Source: Pseudomonas sp. LBUM920 (lineage in GTDB: Bacteria > Pseudomonadota > Gammaproteobacteria > Pseudomonadales > Pseudomonadaceae). Taken from it: a DNA stretch of 64,000 bases. Location: positions 5,065,501 through 5,129,500 of the forward strand of contig NZ_CP027762.1 in the NCBI RefSeq assembly GCF_003852315.1. Direction: 5' to 3'. Positions 60,335 to 64,000 of this stretch are shown piece by piece; position 1 is the stretch's first letter; every line of letters starts with the position of its first letter. A program made the position numbers and the translations under genes. The notes under the pieces were generated by a model. That model was not told the DNA's origin and searched no databases. It worked only from the letters and a program-made list of their open reading frames with translations.

Positions 60335-60871
60335 ATGCTGGTTAACAACAACGCCCAAGCGGTGTCGACCGTCCAACAGCTCAAGCGACCCGACATGGAC
60401 CCGGCCAATGCCGCCGCCAGCACGCTGTACAGCGGTGCCCTGCAAGCGGCGCAGCAAAGCGTGACCGTGCCGGCCGCGCAGAAGGACCTGGACAAGGCCA
60501 ACGACCGTATCGACGAAGCCTTTGCCAAGACCCGTGTGCAGTTGCAAGCCACCACGGCGGCAACGACCGCCACGACGGCCTCCACCACGACGGCAACAAG
60601 CACCGATGTGCCTGCCGCCGGCTCGACCACCAGCAGCGCGCGGGCCGACTTCACCGACTACATGAACAAATCCCCGGCCGAACGCATTCGCGAGCAGCTG
60701 CTCAAGGAGCAGGGTTTGACCGAAGCGCAGGTGCAGGCCATGCCGCAGGAAAAACAGGACGCGATTGCCAAGCAAGTGGCTGATCGTGTGAAGCAGCAGC
60801 AAGAACAGCAAGTAGCAGCGAAAGCCACGGACCCGGCGCAGTCGGTGAAAGAGACCCTGGCTGCGATTTAA
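60335..60871 (+). CDS. Thr/Ala-rich hypothetical protein
   Basis: A 178-aa hydrophilic protein I cannot assign. It has no signal peptide or membrane segment. A run of Thr and Ala (TTAATTATTASTTTATSTDV, residues ~74-93) links two helical, Gln/Lys-rich parts. The last ~50 residues (EQLLKEQGLTEAQVQAMPQE) could be a coiled coil. Possibly a secreted effector-like or flagellar-associated protein; no evidence fixes it. Confidence 0.75.
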   Translation: MLVNNNAQAVSTVQQLKRPDMDPANAAASTLYSGALQAAQQSVTVPAAQKDLDKANDRIDEAFAKTRVQLQATTAATTATTASTTTATSTDVPAAGSTTSSARADFTDYMNKSPAERIREQLLKEQGLTEAQVQAMPQEKQDAIAKQVADRVKQQQEQQVAAKATDPAQSVKETLAAI

Positions 60872-60891
60872 CCGACACGGCCAATCAAAAT

Positions 60892-60976
60892 GTGGGAGTT
60901 GGCGTGCCTGCGATGCAGACACCCCGGTGTATCAGGTACACCCAGTTGATGCTATCGCGGGCAAGCCTGCTCCCAC
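60892..60976. repeat. Degenerate REPIN
   Basis: GTGGGAGTTGGCGTGCCTGCGATG on the left pairs imperfectly with ATCGCGGGCAAGCCTGCTCCCAC on the right; several core positions are changed. Confidence 0.8.
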
Positions 60977-60987
60977 AGGGACTGTGC

Positions 60988-62307
60988 CTACTGCAGCTGC
61001 AGGGTCGAGTTGAACTGGCTGATCGCATCCACCACATGCCGTGACCCTTCCTGAATCTCCAGGATCACCTGCCCCGCTTCATTCGCCAGCTCCACCCCAA
61101 GCCCGGTGCGGCTCAGGCTCGACTGCATGCTCGAAACCGCGCTCAGCGACAGGTCGTGGTTCTTGCGCACCACATCCACAATCTCCACCGTCGCCTGGCT
61201 GGTACGCGCCGCAAGGCTGCGCACTTCGTCGGCCACCACCGCAAACCCGCGCCCATGCTCGCCGGCCCGCGCAGCTTCAATGGCCGCGTTGAGCGCGAGC
61301 ATATTGGTCTGCTCGGCGATGCTGCGAATGGTCTGCACGATGGAACCGATGATGTCCGACTGCTTGCTCACCGCATCGATGCTCTGGGCCGCCTGGTTCA
61401 AGTCGTGGGAAATCTCTTCGATGATCTGCACGGTTTGCTGCACCACCTCCGAGCCCTTGCGTGCGCACGCGTCGTTTTGTACTGAGGTGGCGTGGGCCGA
61501 ATCGGCGGCGGTACGCAGGGTGGTGACCTGATCGGTGATGTCACTGGCGAACTTCACCACTTTGTACAGGCGCCCATTGGCATCGAAGATCGGGTTGTAG
61601 GACGCCTCCAGAAACAGGGTTTTGCCGTATTTGTTTTTGCGTTCGAAGCGGTGGGAATGGTATTCGCCGCGGTTGAGCGAGGCCCAAAAGGCCTTGTACG
61701 CCGGGGATTCCACTTCACCGCGGTGGCAAAACATGCTGTGGTGCTGGCCAATGATTTCTTCGCGGGCATACTGCACGGTGCGCAAAAAGTTGTCGTTGGC
61801 ATTGATGATCTGGCCTTGTGGCGTGAACTCGATCACGGCCATGGACCGGCTGATCGCATCGATCAGGCTTTGGTTCTCGTGTTCATGGTGGACCCGCGCA
61901 GAAATGTCCGACGCCACTTTGATCACGCTCTGCACCTGATTGCTGCTGTCCAGCACCGGCATGTAGCTGGCTTCGAGCCACACTTCCTCACCGCGCTTGT
62001 TCAGGCGCATGAACGTGCCACTGAGCGCTTCACCCCGCGCCAGGTCGCGCCACAGCTTGGCGTAGGTCTCGGTGTGGGTGTACGCCTCTTCGCAAAAGAT
62101 GCGGTGATGTTTGCCGCGAATCTCCTCCACGCTGTAGCCCATGGTTTTACAGAAGTTGGGATTGGCGTCGAGGATCACGCCGTTGCGGTCGAACTCGATC
62201 ATCGCCATGGAGCGGCTGATGGCAGCAAGCTTGGCGTTGGCTTCGGTGAGAGCACAGGAAAAACGTTCGATTTCTTGCAGGTCGGATTTGTGATGGCGGT
62301 TGAACAT
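60988..62307 (-). CDS. BdlA-like PAS-PAS methyl-accepting chemotaxis protein
   Basis: A 439-aa soluble chemoreceptor: two PAS domains (residues ~30-140 and ~150-260; SRSMAMIEFDRNGVILDANP and SRSMAVIEFTPQGQIINAND), then a methyl-accepting domain with the tip AEQTNMLALNAAIEAARAGE. No membrane helix. This is the closest layout here to P. aeruginosa BdlA (417 aa). It is convergent with the Thr/Ala-rich gene. The receptor at 24867 is its paralogue. Confidence 0.92.
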   Translation of the reverse strand: MFNRHHKSDLQEIERFSCALTEANAKLAAISRSMAMIEFDRNGVILDANPNFCKTMGYSVEEIRGKHHRIFCEEAYTHTETYAKLWRDLARGEALSGTFMRLNKRGEEVWLEASYMPVLDSSNQVQSVIKVASDISARVHHEHENQSLIDAISRSMAVIEFTPQGQIINANDNFLRTVQYAREEIIGQHHSMFCHRGEVESPAYKAFWASLNRGEYHSHRFERKNKYGKTLFLEASYNPIFDANGRLYKVVKFASDITDQVTTLRTAADSAHATSVQNDACARKGSEVVQQTVQIIEEISHDLNQAAQSIDAVSKQSDIIGSIVQTIRSIAEQTNMLALNAAIEAARAGEHGRGFAVVADEVRSLAARTSQATVEIVDVVRKNHDLSLSAVSSMQSSLSRTGLGVELANEAGQVILEIQEGSRHVVDAISQFNSTLQLQ

Positions 62308-62475
62308 GGTCAGATCACCCTAGATTCCCGGCGCCTGAAACGGCGCATTCCATTCTTCAGTTGGCTATTGCTGGCACACCTTCATGGGGAAAAAACCATC
62401 CGAATCGCTTTACATGCCAAGCGTCATCAACGGTTCTGGGTGAGCATAGACAGGGCATGGCGCTATGCAAGGCCA

Positions 62476-63345
62476 CTAGTCAGCCAGCATTTTTAACAAT
62501 GCACCGGCCGCCGCCGAGGGTGGAAGGGTCTGCGAACCGACCAAGGCAAACTCACGGTACAACGGCACCGTCAGCGGCATCACGCGCAGGCCATTGCGCT
62601 GGGCGGGCAAGGCCATTTCCGGCACCAGCGTGACACCGACGCCCTCGCGCACCAGGCTGTAGGCGCTGCTCCATTCACGCACTTCCACGCGGATATCGTG
62701 CAGGCGCAGGCCGGCGTCGGCCGCCAGGCTGCGGGCATTCGCGGTACAGCCGCCGGTGGCCAGTACGAAGGGTTGTTCGAGTAAGGCTTCGAGCGCCACG
62801 CTGGCATCCTGCGGGCACTGCGCCAGTGGATGGTGGGCCGGCAGCACTGCCATCCACAGGTCGCGACCCAATACCGTGGCGTTGCGCTCGGGTTTGGGGT
62901 TGAGCACCACGCCCAAATCGATCAGGCCCGCGTCGAGCAAGGTGTGCACTTCGCTGTCAGTCACTTCCAGGGTGGTGACCTCGATACCCGGGTTCAACTG
63001 ACGGAAACGCTGCAGCAACGGCGTGAGAAAAGTCGCCAACACTTTCGGAAAACTGGCGATGCGAATGTTCCCACGCAGCAGCGGGCGCGCTTCATCCACC
63101 GTGGTACGAATGGCCTGCAGCGCGTCCATCATCACCCGCGCCTGCGCGATCACGTCGAGCCCAAGCGCTGTGGGCAACGTCTTGCGCGGTTCACGGGTAA
63201 ACAGTTGCGCGCCCAGCGTCGCCTCCATGGACGCCATGGCCTGGCTGGCGGCGGACTGCGTCATGCCCACCTGCTCGGCAGCCGCCGTGATGCTGCCGTG
63301 GTCGGCGACGGCCACCAGCAGGCGCCAGTGCATCAGGTTCATCAT
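62476..63345 (-). CDS. LysR-family regulator
   Basis: A 289-aa LysR protein. HTH: LLVAVADHGSITAAAEQVGM then TQSAASQAMASMEATLG. The ATG at 63345 (MMNLMHW) has AAGGA 10 nt upstream; the far longer open frame to 63987 runs antisense through the GST gene and is not used. It is divergent from the GST gene. Confidence 0.9.
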   Translation of the reverse strand: MMNLMHWRLLVAVADHGSITAAAEQVGMTQSAASQAMASMEATLGAQLFTREPRKTLPTALGLDVIAQARVMMDALQAIRTTVDEARPLLRGNIRIASFPKVLATFLTPLLQRFRQLNPGIEVTTLEVTDSEVHTLLDAGLIDLGVVLNPKPERNATVLGRDLWMAVLPAHHPLAQCPQDASVALEALLEQPFVLATGGCTANARSLAADAGLRLHDIRVEVREWSSAYSLVREGVGVTLVPEMALPAQRNGLRVMPLTVPLYREFALVGSQTLPPSAAAGALLKMLAD

Positions 63346-63441
63346 GGCAGTAGCTGTCCTTATGGATGGGGTCTGCAGGTTTAATTTTACGCACGGTGCC
63401 ACGCCCGCGAGACTGGCGCAAACCCAACGGAGTCGCCTTTG

Positions 63442-64000
63442 ATGAAACTGTATTTTTTCCCCAACGCCTGTTCGCTCGCCCCGCATATCGTGCTGCGTGA
63501 ATTGGCGCTGCCGTTCGAGCTGGTGCAGGTGAACAACCAGGCTAAAACCTTCGGCAACGGCGAAGATTTCCTGCAGATCAACCCCAAGGGCTACGTGGCG
63601 GCGCTGCAACTGGACAACGGCGCTGTGCTGACCGAAGCCAGCGCCATCCTGCAATACCTGGCCGACCTCAAACCCGCCGCCGTGCTCGCCCCGGCCAATG
63701 GCAGTTGGCAGCGCGTGCGGTTGCAGGAATGGCTGAACTTTATCGCCAGCGAGATTCATGGCGGCTTGGCGATTTTCTTCAACCCGGCCATTCAAGGCGA
63801 AGTGCGGGCGATGTTTTTGGCCACGCTGTTCAAGCGCTTTGCGATTCTGGTGCAGACACTGGAGCGTCAGGATTACCTGCTGGGCGAGCAGTATTCGGTG
63901 GCGGACGCGTATTTGTTTGTGGTGCTGCGCTGGGCGGGTGTCCACGCTATTGATTTGCAACAGTGGCCGGCATTGGCGGCGTTTCAACTACGCGTAGGAT
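63442..64000 (+). CDS. Glutathione S-transferase (partial)
   Basis: The first ~186 residues of a GST that continues beyond the window. The N-domain (MKLYFFPNACSLAPHIVLRE, with the Cys of NACSLAP typical of beta-class GSTs) and the EASAILQYLADL stretch are clear; the C-domain (YLLGEQYSVADAYLFVVLRW) is nearly complete. CGGAG lies 10 nt before the ATG. Its divergent LysR neighbour is its probable regulator. Confidence 0.88.
   Translation, partial: MKLYFFPNACSLAPHIVLRELALPFELVQVNNQAKTFGNGEDFLQINPKGYVAALQLDNGAVLTEASAILQYLADLKPAAVLAPANGSWQRVRLQEWLNFIASEIHGGLAIFFNPAIQGEVRAMFLATLFKRFAILVQTLERQDYLLGEQYSVADAYLFVVLRWAGVHAIDLQQWPALAAFQLRVG

Noticed and set aside
63346..63987. Upstream extension of the LysR frame by 214 codons
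   Set aside because: It runs antisense through the GST gene; AAGGA before the ATG at 63345 defines the real start.

Overview
The window is high-GC chromosomal DNA from a Pseudomonas, most likely of the P. fluorescens group. Three things point there: acsA next to an aotJQMO arginine/ornithine transport operon (the arrangement known in P. aeruginosa PAO1), a gntR/gntK/gntP gluconate locus, and more than a dozen REP/REPIN palindromes with the GTGGGAGCGGGCTTGC-type core. No rRNA, tRNA, prophage, insertion sequence or CRISPR array was seen.

Layout. 1-3.6 kb: aotJ, aotQ, aotM and the start of aotO, with a candidate ArgR half-site upstream. 3.6-9.7 kb: acsA, a DUF2790 secreted protein, nrdB with a long leader, an HNH/McrA-like nuclease and a HAD phosphatase. 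9.7-16.8 kb: a ~126-bp tandem REP array, then a LysR regulator divergent from an argininosuccinate lyase paralogue with an amino-acid ABC transporter and an MFS exporter. 16.9-23.4 kb: an uncharacterised zinc-ligand protein, an XRE regulator under a LexA-type box, a small NTPase, GlxA and SDR genes, an amidase-like remnant, and a metallo-hydrolase/TetR pair with two operators. 23.5-26.9 kb: a MASE2-GGDEF cyclase, a BdlA-like PAS-PAS chemoreceptor and a DUF1003 protein. 27-35.7 kb: a LysR divergent from a CTP-synthase-like amidotransferase and a monooxygenase, then DUF2025, glpQ, PepSY, a GAF histidine kinase, ZntB/CorA and PiT transporters. 35.8-39.8 kb: pxpA-pxpB-pxpC (5-oxoproline use), split by a mirrored 18-bp REP minisatellite, with a divergent LysR. 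39.8-45.8 kb: LysR genes paired with SDR oxidoreductases and with a PACE biocide pump. 45.9-48.4 kb: an ECF42-type sigma factor operon. 48.5-51.6 kb: GNAT, PPOX, GyrI-like and AlaC. 51.7-55 kb: gluconate transport and phosphorylation with three GntR operators. 55-64 kb: a small DUF6124-like gene behind a highly structured leader, a second LysR/PACE pair, GST, epimerase, MFS, a second BdlA-like receptor, a LysR and a partial GST.

The window is mostly metabolic uptake and local regulation: nine LysR genes, usually divergent from their likely targets. The least explained items are the structured leader before the 79-aa gene at 55.4 kb, the REPINs whose arms have expanded into 18-bp tandem repeats, the LexA-box XRE gene, and the argH paralogue tied to a transporter. 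Families were assigned by reading the translations; no database search was run.
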